A stretch of DNA of 64,000 bases, taken from Mesorhizobium koreense. Lineage in GTDB: Bacteria; Pseudomonadota; Alphaproteobacteria; Rhizobiales; Rhizobiaceae. Location of the stretch: positions 3,243,001-3,307,000 of the forward strand of contig NZ_CP134228.1 in assembly GCF_031656215.1 (NCBI RefSeq), read 5' to 3'. Within the stretch, counting starts at the first letter, position 1. The number at the start of each line of letters is the position of its first letter. The notes below the pieces were generated by a model. It ran no database searches, was not told the origin of the DNA, and saw only the letters and a list, made by a program, of their open reading frames with translations. Positions 25,248-34,372 of this stretch are shown here, one piece after another. The translations under genes and the position numbers were made by a program.

Positions 25248-25314
25248 GGCGGCTGTTCCTTCTCGATGATCCGGAACCGGATACGACAGGGTCGATACCG
25301 GTTTCAGTTCCATC

Positions 25315-25330
25315 TTTATACTGGTATAAA
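25315..25330. promoter_or_regulatory. Palindromic operator between methyltransferase and MmyB-type regulator
   Basis: TTTATACTGGTATAAA has perfect 7-bp arms around a 2-bp centre. It starts 8 bp before the regulator's ATG, in the 90-bp divergent region, and is placed to control both genes. Confidence 0.65.
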
Positions 25331-25337
25331 TCCCAAT

Positions 25338-26126
25338 ATGGTGACAGCGCAGACGGCAGGACAGCGGCGTGAACTCGGCGATTTCGTTCGCTCGTTGCGG
25401 GAGAGGCTGACACCGCAGGATGCGGGCCTACCGGCCGGACGACGGCGACGCACGCCCGGCCTCAGGCGCGAAGAGGCGGCGCTGCTCGCCGGCCTGAGCG
25501 TCACCTGGTACACCTGGCTGGAGCAGGGCCGGGAAATCTCCCTTTCGCCGCAGGCGCTGGCACGGCTGGCGGCAGCACTTAGGCTCGGCCGAGCCGAGCG
25601 GGTCTATCTGTTCGAACTTGCCTCGAAGCGCGATCCCGAACAGCCGCATCGTGAAAGCACGAGCGCGCCGGCAGCGGCCCTCGCCTCGGTCGATCTCATC
25701 ACGACGCCGGCCTATATCCTCGACCGCGCCTGGACCGCGCTTTGCTGGAATGCCCCCGCCCGGCATCTCTTCACGGGATGGCTGGACGGCCAGGCTGACC
25801 GGAACCTCTTACGTTTCATCTTTCTCGAACCGGCTGCCCGCTCGTTCATCCACGATTACGAAACAAGGGCCAAGCGCGTGATTGCCGAATTCCGCGCCGA
25901 TGTCAGTTCGTATCTGACCGATCCCGAGATCAGCGATCTGGTGGATGGCCTCAACCGCCAAAGCGAATTGTTCGCGCGCTACTGGCGCGACCACGCCGTG
26001 CTCGGCCGCGAAGGTGGCGAGCGAACCTTCCACCACCCCGTCGACGGCTTCCTGCGCTACGAACAGGTCACCTTCGCGCTCGTCGGCCATCCGGATCTGA
26101 AGCTGACGATCCTAAGGCGCGCCTGA
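25338..26126 (+). CDS. XRE/MmyB-type transcriptional regulator
   Basis: A 262-residue regulator. The helix-turn-helix (residues 10-75) contains RRELGDFVRSLRERLTPQDA, RRRTPGLRREEAALLAGLSV and WYTWLEQGREISLSPQALA. The MmyB-like ligand domain (about 105-255) contains TPAYILDRAWTALCWNAPAR and FHHPVDGFLRYEQVTFALVG. MmyB-type ligand domains bind fatty acids in a known relative. It starts at an ATG at 25338 within a divergent promoter and probably represses itself and the methyltransferase gene through the 16-bp palindrome. Confidence 0.9.
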   Translation: MVTAQTAGQRRELGDFVRSLRERLTPQDAGLPAGRRRRTPGLRREEAALLAGLSVTWYTWLEQGREISLSPQALARLAAALRLGRAERVYLFELASKRDPEQPHRESTSAPAAALASVDLITTPAYILDRAWTALCWNAPARHLFTGWLDGQADRNLLRFIFLEPAARSFIHDYETRAKRVIAEFRADVSSYLTDPEISDLVDGLNRQSELFARYWRDHAVLGREGGERTFHHPVDGFLRYEQVTFALVGHPDLKLTILRRA

Positions 26127-26154
26127 CCGGCTCGAACCACGGGGCGCGGGCGTC

Positions 26155-26952
26155 CTAGTCCGATGTACCCACCACGTTCTGGTCGTAGTCGATCAGCGAG
26201 CCGGTGACGACACCCGAATACGGGCTCAAGAGATAGCAGACGAGGTCCGCGAGCTGATCCGGCTTGACCAATTGGCCCATGGGCGAGGCTGCTTCCGCCT
26301 GCGCCAGCCAGTCATTGGGCGCGGCATGCCATTTCTTCTGCACCTCGTCCTCGCCCGGCGTATCCATCCAGCCTGGCAGCACCGCGTTGCAGCGGATGCG
26401 CTTCGAGCGGAAGCCGTAAGCCACGTTCTTCGTCAGCGTCGCCAGCGCGCCCTTGGACGATGAGTAGGGTGCGAGGAAGGGCTGGCCGCCATGGCCGGAC
26501 ATGGAAAGCACGTTCACGATCGAGCCGGGCACGCCGGCGTCGATCAGCGCCTTCACCACGCCCTGCATCAGGAAGAACGGCCCACGCACATTGATGGCGA
26601 AGAGCCGGTCGAACACCTCCGGCGTCGTATCGAGGAGCGAGCCACGCTCCGACGAGCCGGCCGCGTTGACGAGCGCGTTGATCGTTCCAAACGCGGCAAG
26701 CGCCTCCTTGATCACACGCCGACAGTCCTCGACCTTGCCAAGATCGGCGGAGACGAAACGTACATCCGCGCCGGAGGCCGATAGTTCGGCCACGGCATTG
26801 CGGCCTTTTTCCTCCGAGCGCCCCACCAGCACCAGCTTGCGACATCCTTCAGAGACAAGCCTCTTGGCTATTGCAAAGCCGATCCCCTGCCCGCCGCCGG
26901 TGACGAGAGCACGCGCGTCCTCGTTGCGGTGTGAAAAATCGGCCGCGCTCAT
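26155..26952 (-). CDS. Short-chain dehydrogenase/reductase, last gene of the inositol importer operon
   Basis: A 265-residue classical SDR. The cofactor motif TGGGQGIGFAIAK is near residue 18, then NAAGSSERG, the catalytic Ser in VNVLSMSGHGG, and YSSSKGAL with the Tyr-x-x-x-Lys pair. The C-terminus carries SGVVTGSLIDYDQNVVG. Its ATG overlaps the idhA stop by four bases (ATGA), so it is translationally coupled to inositol dehydrogenase. Oxidation or reduction of an inositol isomer or inosose is a reasonable inference, but no substrate is shown. Confidence 0.88.
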   Translation of the reverse strand: MSAADFSHRNEDARALVTGGGQGIGFAIAKRLVSEGCRKLVLVGRSEEKGRNAVAELSASGADVRFVSADLGKVEDCRRVIKEALAAFGTINALVNAAGSSERGSLLDTTPEVFDRLFAINVRGPFFLMQGVVKALIDAGVPGSIVNVLSMSGHGGQPFLAPYSSSKGALATLTKNVAYGFRSKRIRCNAVLPGWMDTPGEDEVQKKWHAAPNDWLAQAEAASPMGQLVKPDQLADLVCYLLSPYSGVVTGSLIDYDQNVVGTSD

Positions 26953-27953
26953 AGGTCGAACTCCGACATCTTCACCGTGCGACCTTCCCTCACCGAGCGC
27001 AGCGCCGCTTCCGCCATGGCGAGCGCGATCATTCCGTCCTCGCCGCTCGGCTGCGCCTTGCGCCCTTTCTCAACTGCCTCGATGAAGCTCGCGATCTCGT
27101 TGGCATAGGCTTCCGTGTAGCGCGTCATGAAGAAATCATGCAGGGGCGGCCGCGTATAGCCGCTGCCGTTGGCGATCTCGATCGACACCGGACGCTGGTT
27201 TTCCGCCGCCACCATGCCCTTGGAGCCGTGCACCTCGATGCGCTGATCGTAGCCATAGGAGGCGCGGCGGGAATTGGATATCGTGCACTGCCGGCCGCTC
27301 TTCGTCGTGATGATGACGCTCACAGAATCATAGTCGCCCAGCTTGCCGATCTTCTTGTCTACCAGCACCGAGGCCTGCGCCGTCACGGTGGCCGCCTCCT
27401 CGCCTAGCAGGAAGCGCGCCATGTCGAAGTCGTGGATGGTCATGTCCTTGAAGATGCCACCCGAGCGCGTGATGTATTCGGCAGGCGGCGCGCCCGGATC
27501 GCGCGAGACGATCTGCACCATCTCCACATTGCCGATAGCGCCGTCGTCGATCGCCTTGCGCACGGCGGCGAAATGCGGATCGAAGCGGCGATTGAAGCCG
27601 ACCATCAGCGTCGCCTTGGTCTCCTTCACTACCGTCAGGCAGGTCTTGACGCGGCCGATATCGAGGTCGATCGGCTTTTCGCAGAAGATCGCCTTGCCGG
27701 CACGCGCGAAGCGCTCGATCAGGTCGGCATGGGTGTCGGTCGGCGTGCAAATGACGACGGCGTCGATATCTCGGGATTTCTCTATCGCCTCGATCGTGCA
27801 CACCTGTGCACCGTAAGTCGAGGCAAGATCCGACGCGGCCTTCTCGACCGCATCCGCGACCGCGGCGAGTTTCGCCACCGGATTGGCGGCGATTGCCTTT
27901 GCATGAACCTTGCCGATGCGTCCCGCGCCCAGCAACCCGAATCTCACTGTCAT
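26949..27953 (-). CDS. idhA: Inositol 2-dehydrogenase
   Basis: A 334-residue Gfo/Idh/MocA enzyme that oxidises myo-inositol to 2-keto-myo-inositol with NAD. It shows the Rossmann start FGLLGAGRIGKVHAKAI, the CEKPIDLDIGRVK loop with catalytic Lys, MVGFNRRFDPHF, and GGIFKDMTIHDFDMARFLLG with the catalytic Asp/His. NSRRASYGYDQRIEVHGSKG is typical of IolG/IdhA. ATG at 27953 follows AGGGACATTCC. It lies behind the ABC importer ATPase gene on the same strand, coupling uptake to the first oxidation step. Confidence 0.94.
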   Translation of the reverse strand: MTVRFGLLGAGRIGKVHAKAIAANPVAKLAAVADAVEKAASDLASTYGAQVCTIEAIEKSRDIDAVVICTPTDTHADLIERFARAGKAIFCEKPIDLDIGRVKTCLTVVKETKATLMVGFNRRFDPHFAAVRKAIDDGAIGNVEMVQIVSRDPGAPPAEYITRSGGIFKDMTIHDFDMARFLLGEEAATVTAQASVLVDKKIGKLGDYDSVSVIITTKSGRQCTISNSRRASYGYDQRIEVHGSKGMVAAENQRPVSIEIANGSGYTRPPLHDFFMTRYTEAYANEIASFIEAVEKGRKAQPSGEDGMIALAMAEAALRSVREGRTVKMSEFDL

Positions 27954-28022
27954 GGAATGTCCCTACTATGGAAGTGTCGATGCCGCCGCGTCTGCGACGG
28001 CAGGTCGAGCACAGGATGATGG

Positions 28023-28853
28023 CTATACCGTGCCGCCGAGTTCCTCGGAAAGGTCCTGCAATTCCTTGTCACCAGCCATTTTGGTCTGCAGTTCGTCAAG
28101 GCTGATCTCGGTCTTGGTGAAGGTGCCGAGCGTGCGGCCCCGGTTGAGCACGGTGAATTTGTCGCCGACGGCATAGGCATGGCGGACATTGTGCGTGATG
28201 AAGATGACGCCAAGGCCCTTCGCCCTCACCTGCCGGATGAATTTCAGAACCATCGAGGTCTGCGCCACGCCGAGCGCCGAGGTCGGCTCGTCGAGGATCA
28301 GCACCTTGGCGCCGAAATGCACCGCGCGCGCGATCGCCACGCATTGCCGCTCGCCTCCCGACAAGGTGCCGACCGCCTGCTCGGGATCGCGCACGTCGAT
28401 GCCGATCCTGCGCATCTCCTCGCGCGCGACTTTGTTGGCATAACCCATATCCATGAAGGAGAACGGGCCGACCTTCTTCACAGGCTCGCGGCCCATGAAG
28501 AAGTTGCGGGTGATGGAGAGAAGCGGGATCATCGCCAGATCCTGGAAGACGGTGGCGATGCCGGCGTCGAGGGCGTCGCGCGGGCTCGAGAAAGATACCG
28601 GCTTGCCGTCCACCACGAAGTCGCCGCCAGTCGGCCTGTGCACACCCGACAGCGTCTTGATGAGCGTCGACTTGCCGGCGCCGTTATCGCCGAGAAGGCA
28701 ATGCACCTCTCCGGCCTTTACCGTGAGCGAGACGCCCGCGAGCGCGACGACGGGACCGAAATGCTTGACCAGATCCCGCACCTCGATCAGCGGACGCCCC
28801 CAGCCTTCGGGCTGATCCTTTTCGGCGACGGCAGCCTGCATGGCCGTGCTCAT
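28023..28853 (-). CDS. Sugar/inositol ABC importer ATP-binding protein (single ABC domain)
   Basis: A 276-residue ATPase: Walker [12 protein letters not shown], then [20 protein letters not shown], the signature [18 protein letters not shown], Walker [13 protein letters not shown], and [13 protein letters not shown]. Ribose and inositol importers often use a roughly 500-residue tandem ATPase. This is a single-domain protein like FrcA of the fructose system. Its ATG overlaps the permease stop (TGATG). IolR operators at the operon promoter and idhA downstream support an inositol substrate. Confidence 0.9.
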   Translation of the reverse strand: MSTAMQAAVAEKDQPEGWGRPLIEVRDLVKHFGPVVALAGVSLTVKAGEVHCLLGDNGAGKSTLIKTLSGVHRPTGGDFVVDGKPVSFSSPRDALDAGIATVFQDLAMIPLLSITRNFFMGREPVKKVGPFSFMDMGYANKVAREEMRRIGIDVRDPEQAVGTLSGGERQCVAIARAVHFGAKVLILDEPTSALGVAQTSMVLKFIRQVRAKGLGVIFITHNVRHAYAVGDKFTVLNRGRTLGTFTKTEISLDELQTKMAGDKELQDLSEELGGTV

Positions 28854-29986
28854 CAGCGTTCTCCCGTCACGCGCCGGCGGATGGAGCTGTTGAACAGGAC
28901 CGCGATCAGAAGCATCGCGCCGAGGAATACCTGGAACCAGTCGCTCGGCGCGCCGGTGAAGAGGATGCCCTGCTGCACGACACCGAAGATCAGCGCGCCG
29001 AGGCACGCTCCAATCACCGAACCATAGCCGCCGGTTAGCAAGCAGCCGCCGATGACAGCCGCGATGATGGCCTCGAACTCCTTCAAAAGGCCGCGATCGG
29101 CTGCGGCCGAGCCGAATTCGAACACCTGGCAGGCGGCGAAGACGGTCGCGCAAAAGGCCGTCACCATGAACAGCGATATCTTCACGGCGCTGACCGGAAC
29201 GCCGACATTGCGCGCCGCGTCGGCATCGCCCCCGGATGCGAATATCCAGTTGCCGATCCGCGTCCTGGTCAGGACGATGTGCCCGATCACAGCGATGACG
29301 AAGGCCCATACGATCAGCATGGGAATGCCGGCAACTGCCGGCGCGCCGTTCGGCAGCTTATTGATGATGCCGTTATCGGCCAGCCACTGGAAGAATCCGG
29401 GAAATAGCTTGGCCGAGAACAGCGAGGCCACGAAGCTGTTGTCCGAATATTCCTTCAACCCGCTGACGATGGTGCGGTTGGTGAAGATGATCGAGAGCGC
29501 GATGGTCAACCCTCGAAGGATGTAGAGCGATGCCAGCGTGACGATGAAGGACGGCAGGCGGGTGCGCACGATGATGTAGCCGTTGAGCGCACCGATCGCC
29601 ATCGCCACGACGAAGGCGAGAATGACGCTAAGCCCCACCGGCACATGGAAATAGATCGTCGGGATGGCGATCATCATGCCGGTGAACCCGATCATCGAGC
29701 CCACGGAAAGGTCGAACTCACCACCGATCATCAGAAGCGCCGCGCCGACTCCGATGATCATGAGCTGCGCCGTGACGGTCATCCAACTCAGGATGCCGTC
29801 GGAAGCGAACATGCCGGTGTCGCCGGCCGTGAAGACGAAGAAGAGGAGAACCAGGATCGCCCCGGCAAGAGCGCCGGAATCCGGCCGTCTCATCAACCGC
29901 TGGTACCAGGACTGACGGCTGAGCCGTTCGTCGACCACGTCCACGATCGGTGTCGCGGCCGTGCCCGGATCGGTTTGTCCGGCCAT
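28853..29986 (-). CDS. Sugar/inositol ABC importer permease
   Basis: A 377-residue inner-membrane protein of the BPD_transp_2 (ribose/FrcC-type) family with about ten helices. The first is [20 protein letters not shown]. Family blocks include [40 protein letters not shown] and [23 protein letters not shown] at 29986 with GAGG upstream. It forms the channel for the binding protein encoded upstream and the single-domain ATPase downstream. Confidence 0.91.
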   Translation of the reverse strand: MAGQTDPGTAATPIVDVVDERLSRQSWYQRLMRRPDSGALAGAILVLLFFVFTAGDTGMFASDGILSWMTVTAQLMIIGVGAALLMIGGEFDLSVGSMIGFTGMMIAIPTIYFHVPVGLSVILAFVVAMAIGALNGYIIVRTRLPSFIVTLASLYILRGLTIALSIIFTNRTIVSGLKEYSDNSFVASLFSAKLFPGFFQWLADNGIINKLPNGAPAVAGIPMLIVWAFVIAVIGHIVLTRTRIGNWIFASGGDADAARNVGVPVSAVKISLFMVTAFCATVFAACQVFEFGSAAADRGLLKEFEAIIAAVIGGCLLTGGYGSVIGACLGALIFGVVQQGILFTGAPSDWFQVFLGAMLLIAVLFNSSIRRRVTGER

Positions 29987-30047
29987 TTCTAACCTCGCGT
30001 CTTATCCCAGGTAGTGCCCGGCAGGCACCCGTCCGTTGGGAAAGGAA

Positions 30048-30071
30048 AGGCGGGCGTCTCGACGCCCGCCT
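30048..30071 (-). terminator. Intra-operon hairpin after the binding-protein gene
   Basis: AGGCGGGCGT (30048-30057) and ACGCCCGCCT (30062-30071) form a perfect 10-bp stem with a CTCG loop. On the transcribed reverse strand it is followed by TTTCC rather than a solid T-run. It lies 10 bp after the binding-protein stop and before the permease, where mRNA-stabilising or attenuating hairpins are common in ABC operons. Confidence 0.7.
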
Positions 30072-30080
30072 AACCAGGCC

Positions 30081-31037
30081 TCAGCGATATTCGCCGGCGA
30101 GTTTCTCGACCAGGGCGATGTTGTCCTTCGTCACGAAGCCCGGCCCGGTATTGACGTTGTTCGCGGGCATCACGCCGTAACGGACATACTGCGTCAGGAA
30201 GACGATCGGCAGATAGCCTTGCAGATAGGGCTGCTGGTCGATCGCCGCGTCCATGGTGCCGTCCTTGATCGCCTTGGAAATATCACCGTCTAGGTCGAAC
30301 GAGATCACGCTCTTGAACTTCGAGCGCGAGCCGGTGTCACGGAGATATTTGATCGTCGGATCCGCCGAATTCGGCCCAAGAGTTATAATGCCGTCCGTAT
30401 CCGGGTGGCTGGCAAGGAACGCCTTGACCTTGTTGTAGATTCCGGTCGGGTCGATGCCGGAATCAACCATCTGGTCGCCGAGCTTCACGCCGAGACCGTC
30501 GGCGTAGCCCTGGCAGCGCTGAACCGATGCGGGGTTGGTGATGTAGTGGTTCACGCAGAGAAAGTGGGTGACGCCCGCTTTCTTGGCACGCTCGCCCGCA
30601 CCCTTGCCCGCGTCATATTCAGGCTGGCCGATATGCATCAGCGCACCGAGTTCCTTCGACTGCTCGGCGGTCCCGGAGTTCACTGTGATGACCGGAATGC
30701 CCTTGGCCACAGCGCCCTGGATGGCCGACTGCAGCACGTCGAAATCGGCGATCGTGGTGACGATGCCATTCGGGTTGGAAGCAGTCGCCTGCTGGATGAT
30801 ACGCGCCATGTCGGCGATGTCGCCGGTCGGCGGATTGCGATATTCGACTTTCACGCCCTCGTCGTGCTCCGCGTTCTTGAGTGCATTCTTGATGACGTTC
30901 CACCACGAATCCGAATCCGGGGCATGGCTGACAAAGACGAAACGCTCATTGTCGGCGAGCGCGGAAGAAGTGGTCGTCGCCACCGCCGCCACCATCGCCG
31001 CGGCCATGAGCACGCCGCGCAGCAAAGCAGATTTCAT
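30081..31037 (-). CDS. Sugar/inositol ABC importer periplasmic binding protein
   Basis: A 318-residue Peripla_BP_4 (ribose-binding-like) protein. The ATG at 31037 has GGGAGG upstream and opens a signal peptide, KSALLRGVLMAAAMVAAVA, cleaved after ALA. The mature protein has RFVFVSHAPDSDSWWNVIKN, GIPVITVNSGTAEQSKELGA and KSVISFDLDGDISKAIKDGT. It is the first gene of the importer-idhA-SDR operon, expressed behind tandem IolR operators, so myo-inositol is the likely ligand. A fructose- or ribose-type sugar remains possible because of the FrcB-like gene set. Confidence 0.9.
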   Translation of the reverse strand: MKSALLRGVLMAAAMVAAVATTTSSALADNERFVFVSHAPDSDSWWNVIKNALKNAEHDEGVKVEYRNPPTGDIADMARIIQQATASNPNGIVTTIADFDVLQSAIQGAVAKGIPVITVNSGTAEQSKELGALMHIGQPEYDAGKGAGERAKKAGVTHFLCVNHYITNPASVQRCQGYADGLGVKLGDQMVDSGIDPTGIYNKVKAFLASHPDTDGIITLGPNSADPTIKYLRDTGSRSKFKSVISFDLDGDISKAIKDGTMDAAIDQQPYLQGYLPIVFLTQYVRYGVMPANNVNTGPGFVTKDNIALVEKLAGEYR

Positions 31038-31129
31038 CGATAATCCTCCCTTGAATACACTCAGGCGCCGCATCTTACCCCCGCCTCGCGGCGCGGCAAG
31101 CTCCGCCCCTTCCCAATTCGGCACATAAT

Positions 31130-31173
31130 GGAACTTTTATACCATTACTGCAATTGAGTGGAATATTAATTCC
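31130..31173 (-). promoter_or_regulatory. Tandem IolR operators upstream of the inositol importer operon
   Basis: GGAA-TATTAA-TTCC (31160-31173) is an exact match to GGAA-N6-TTCC. GGAA-CTTTTA-TACC (31130-31143) has one mismatch. The two are exactly 30 bp apart, the same spacing as at iolC, in an AT-rich stretch 93 bp before the start codon. Confidence 0.8.
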
Positions 31174-31277
31174 ATTTCAGTGCAAATCTGTCAAGCGTCT
31201 CGCGTGCGCAGACGCCGCGACGCATGGCCAGGAAGCGGTCGATGCGAGAAAGGTTGCCGCTTGGCGCCGTCCGGCGC

Positions 31278-31607
31278 TCATACCTGTTCGTCAAGGCGAA
31301 GGGGCTTGCCGCCCTCCTCGTTCGCCGCCTGCGCATGATGCAGGCGATCGGTCGTGACCAGGCAAAGGTTCTGCCACATGCCGCGAATGGCCTCGGCCTT
31401 CGCCGCCGACGAACGATCCACCCCCTGTCCGTCCATCATCGAGGAGATACGATCGAAATTCGCTGCGCACCGTCGCACGGAAGCGTCGATCTCCGACACC
31501 TGCTCCGGCGTCAGGCTTGCCCCGGCCAGCGCCACCAGCACATTCTGCGACATCTGCCTTACAAGGCTCGCCTGCTTGGCGAGCGTCTCATTCCAGTCGA
31601 CTACCAT
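31278..31607 (-). CDS. Hypothetical protein, 109 residues
   Basis: An ATG at 31607 opens 109 residues; a GTG at 31616 adds three. The protein looks helical and soluble: [58 protein letters not shown]. Two cysteines are spaced about 37 residues apart. I do not recognise a family and see no signal peptide or membrane segment. It stands alone upstream of the importer promoter region, and coding-like composition supports it as a real gene. Confidence 0.6.
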   Translation of the reverse strand: MVVDWNETLAKQASLVRQMSQNVLVALAGASLTPEQVSEIDASVRRCAANFDRISSMMDGQGVDRSSAAKAEAIRGMWQNLCLVTTDRLHHAQAANEEGGKPLRLDEQV

Positions 31608-31818
31608 TCCAGGCACCCCGCTGCGCCCGCATCGGTTGTGCTATTTGCCGGGCTTGCAAGGAAATGGCCCTGCAATCGAAGCGCCAGCGCCTCCTCGATA
31701 CAAACTCCTGAATATCCGACTTATTTGTGACCTGGACCATTCCGGTCTCCCAATCTGCCGCAATCGCTCTCGTAAGCGACATGATTGCAGTCCCCGCACC
31801 TGTCCCTATATTCGCGCG

Positions 31819-32820
31819 ATGATACCGATCTCCGTCCTCGACCTTTCGCCCGTCCCGCAAGGCTCTGATGCCGCGCAATCGCTGAAAAACACGCTCGATC
31901 TCGCGCGGCATGCCGAACGGTTGGGCTACCGGCGTTATTGGCTCGCCGAGCACCACAACATGCCGGGCATCGCAAGTGCTGCGACTTCGGTCGTCATCGG
32001 CCATGTCGCGGCTGGAACCTCGACCATCCGGGTAGGCGCAGGCGGCATCATGCTGCCCAACCATTCACCGCTGATGGTGGCTGAAGCGTTCGGCACGCTG
32101 GCATCGCTCTTTCCAGGCCGCATCGATCTCGGCCTCGGCCGTGCGCCGGGCACCGATCCGCTGACGGCTCGGGCGCTGCGCCGTAACCTCCATTCCGACG
32201 TCGACGCCTTCCCGCAGGACGTGGTCGAACTGATGGGCTATTTCCAGCCCGTTGAAGAGGGACAGCGGGTACGCGCCGTGCCGGGCGCGGGCCTCGACGT
32301 TCCGATCTGGATCCTAGGCTCCAGCCTGTTCGGCGCTCAGCTTGCCGCCATGCTCGGCCTGCCCTACGCCTTCGCCTCGCACTTTGCGCCGGCGGAGATG
32401 GAACGCGCCGCGGCAATCTACCGGGAACGCTTCCAGCCGTCCGAACAGCTTCAGAAGCCGCATGTCATGCTCGGCCTCAACGTCTTCGCCGCCGGGACCG
32501 ACGAGGAGGCGCGCCTGCTTTTCACCTCACAGCAGCAGGCCTTCGTCAACCTGCGAAGCGGCCGCCCCGGCCAGCTTCCGCCCCCGGTCGCCGGCTATTA
32601 CGAAACGCTTGAGCCAATGGCGAAAGCCATGATCGACCAGGCGCTTTCCTGCACGGTCGTCGGCTCGCCGGAAGCGGTAAGGCGCGGCATGGAAAACTTC
32701 GCCAGGGCGACCGGCGCTGACGAGATCATGGTCACCGGCCAGATATTCGAGCACAGCGCGCGCGTCCGCTCCTTCGAAATCGCGGCGGAGGCGATGCGGG
32801 AACTCGCCGGCGCTGCCTGA
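31819..32820 (+). CDS. LLM-class flavin-dependent oxidoreductase
   Basis: A 333-residue bacterial-luciferase-like monooxygenase of the FMN/F420-type TIM-barrel superfamily. [59 protein letters not shown] and [20 protein letters not shown] follow the YhbW subgroup. The C-terminus has [16 protein letters not shown] and [21 protein letters not shown] chose the ATG at 31819 because the family begins M-I-P-x-S-V-L-D. Longer in-frame readings upstream run through non-coding sequence. The substrate is unknown and it appears monocistronic. Confidence 0.88.
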   Translation: MIPISVLDLSPVPQGSDAAQSLKNTLDLARHAERLGYRRYWLAEHHNMPGIASAATSVVIGHVAAGTSTIRVGAGGIMLPNHSPLMVAEAFGTLASLFPGRIDLGLGRAPGTDPLTARALRRNLHSDVDAFPQDVVELMGYFQPVEEGQRVRAVPGAGLDVPIWILGSSLFGAQLAAMLGLPYAFASHFAPAEMERAAAIYRERFQPSEQLQKPHVMLGLNVFAAGTDEEARLLFTSQQQAFVNLRSGRPGQLPPPVAGYYETLEPMAKAMIDQALSCTVVGSPEAVRRGMENFARATGADEIMVTGQIFEHSARVRSFEIAAEAMRELAGAA

Positions 32821-32912
32821 CAGCCACATCTGTTTGCTTTGCACATCCCGCAATTGTACGGCATGTTGCGTTCCCGGCGCGAAGCGCCACAGATTCGCGC
32901 AGGAGCCGTTCG

Positions 32913-33329
32913 ATGCGAGGAGCAAAGCCGCCGATAATGCCGGGTACAGGCAGGATCGTCATGCTCGCCGTCTCCGCGGCGGCGCTCGTTTCACTCACGG
33001 CCTGCGCCGACATGGTGGGCAACACGAACCGGGAGGTCGTCAGTTCGACCCAGTTCGACAATATTCCGTGCAAGGAACTGATATCCCAGCGCAACACGCT
33101 GGTGGCCCGCTACGGTTCGCCGGACGCCCTGCCCGAAGGGAAAAAGCCCGGCGAAAGGCCCTATCTGAAGCACGAGCCGCTCGGCGCATTTCTGGCGCCC
33201 GATTTCCGCAGCAAGGACCAGCTTGAGGCGCGCAAGGCGCTCGGGCGTATCGACGCCATGAACCATTCGCTCCAGCGGCGTCAGTGCGAGGGAGCACCCA
33301 AAGGTCGGAAAAAGCCGGGTTTGGGCTGA
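32913..33329 (+). CDS. Small predicted lipoprotein
   Basis: A 138-residue protein with AGGAG before its ATG at 32913. The N-terminus RIVMLAVSAAALVSLTACAD contains a lipobox (LTAC) with Cys at about residue 31, so it is likely a membrane-anchored lipoprotein. The mature part has two more cysteines (NIPCKELISQRN and RRQCEG) that could form a disulfide, and a basic tail. A second Met at residue 9 is an alternative start. No characterised family is recognised. It is convergent with the fuconolactonase-like gene. Confidence 0.72.
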   Translation: MRGAKPPIMPGTGRIVMLAVSAAALVSLTACADMVGNTNREVVSSTQFDNIPCKELISQRNTLVARYGSPDALPEGKKPGERPYLKHEPLGAFLAPDFRSKDQLEARKALGRIDAMNHSLQRRQCEGAPKGRKKPGLG

Positions 33330-33347
33330 CCGCCGGCGCGCTGCCGT

Positions 33348-34175
33348 TCACTCGATGCGGTAAAATTCCGCCGCCGTTCCGCCAAACACCTTGTCGAATG
33401 CCGGTCCCTTGCCGACGATGGCTTCGGCCGCTTTGCGCCAGCCCTCATAGGTACCCGCCATTTCCAGCACCGGCCAGTCCGATCCCCACATGACGCGCCC
33501 CGGCCCGAATACGGCAAGCACGTGCTCGGCATAGGGGCGCAGCGTCTCGATCGTCCAGCCGGGCGCGGCTTCTGTTGCGAGGCCGGAAAGCTTGCAGAAC
33601 ACCGGCGTCTGCCGTGCGATCCTCTCCATACCGGCCGCCCAGTCGTCGAACCGCCCTTCGCGGATGACGGGCTTCATGCAGTGGTCGACCACCGTGCGCA
33701 TTGAAGGGTAGCGATCGAAGAGCCGCAGGAAATTGTCGAGATGGATCGGATAGCCGAGCACGTCGAAGGTCAGGTCGAGGTCGATCAGCGCCCGGTAGCC
33801 CCATTGCACGTCCGGCCGATGCATCCAGTCGGGGTCAGCAATGTCCTGGATCATCGGCCTGACGCCTGAAAATTTCGGATGCTTCGCCAACCGCTCCAGG
33901 TGCCTGCTGTCCTCGGGCTTCTCGAAATCGACCCAACCGACCACCTTGCCGACGAAATCCGTCGCATCGGCGAGGCCCAGCATATATTCCGTCTCTTCGA
34001 CACTCGGCGCGGCTTGGACAAGCACAGTGCGGTCGATACCGAAGCGCTTCAGATGCGGCTCAAGCACAGGCGGCAGAATGGTGCGCAGGATCGGCGCGTC
34101 CGGCGGCAGCGATGCCATCCAGCCATAGTCGCCACGCGCCGTGTTCCAGAAATGCTGGTGGGCATCGATGCGCAT
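33348..34175 (-). CDS. Amidohydrolase, L-fuconolactonase-like
   Basis: A 275-residue metal-dependent hydrolase of the amidohydrolase_2 family. It begins MRIDAHQHFWNTARGDYGWM (His-x-His metal ligands), followed by GVRPMIQDIADPDWM, MRTVVDHCMKPVIREGRFDD and RVMWGSDWPVLEMAGTYEGW (catalytic Asp). These match L-fucono-1,5-lactonases, which open the lactone made by L-fucose dehydrogenase. An aldo/keto reductase of the matching type lies upstream on the same strand. L-rhamnonolactone-type substrates are also possible. ATG at 34175 with GGAG upstream. Confidence 0.86.
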   Translation of the reverse strand: MRIDAHQHFWNTARGDYGWMASLPPDAPILRTILPPVLEPHLKRFGIDRTVLVQAAPSVEETEYMLGLADATDFVGKVVGWVDFEKPEDSRHLERLAKHPKFSGVRPMIQDIADPDWMHRPDVQWGYRALIDLDLTFDVLGYPIHLDNFLRLFDRYPSMRTVVDHCMKPVIREGRFDDWAAGMERIARQTPVFCKLSGLATEAAPGWTIETLRPYAEHVLAVFGPGRVMWGSDWPVLEMAGTYEGWRKAAEAIVGKGPAFDKVFGGTAAEFYRIE

Positions 34176-34211
34176 CGCTGATTTCTCCTCGGATCATTTC
34201 CGGTGCGTCCC

Positions 34212-34342
34212 GATACCCCCACCCCTGTCCCCTCCCCACAAGGGGGAGGGAGACGCTTTCATCACCGTTTCCGCCAAACCGGCGGACTGGCCGGCACAAG
34301 GTCTCCCTCCCCCTTGTGGGGAGGGGCTAGGGGTGGGGATAC
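34212..34342. repeat. GC-rich palindromic intergenic repeat, family B (copy 1)
   Basis: Left arm 34212-34254 (GATACCCCCACCCCTGTCCC, then CCTCCCCACAAGGGGGAGGG) and right arm 34301-34342 are near-perfect inverted copies around a 46-bp centre. Each arm also contains its own small hairpin. It lies between the aldo/keto reductase and lactonase genes. Similar elements are at 48614 and 57254. Confidence 0.85.
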
Positions 34343-34372
34343 AAGACTCTCCACATGCACAGTGATTTTCAG

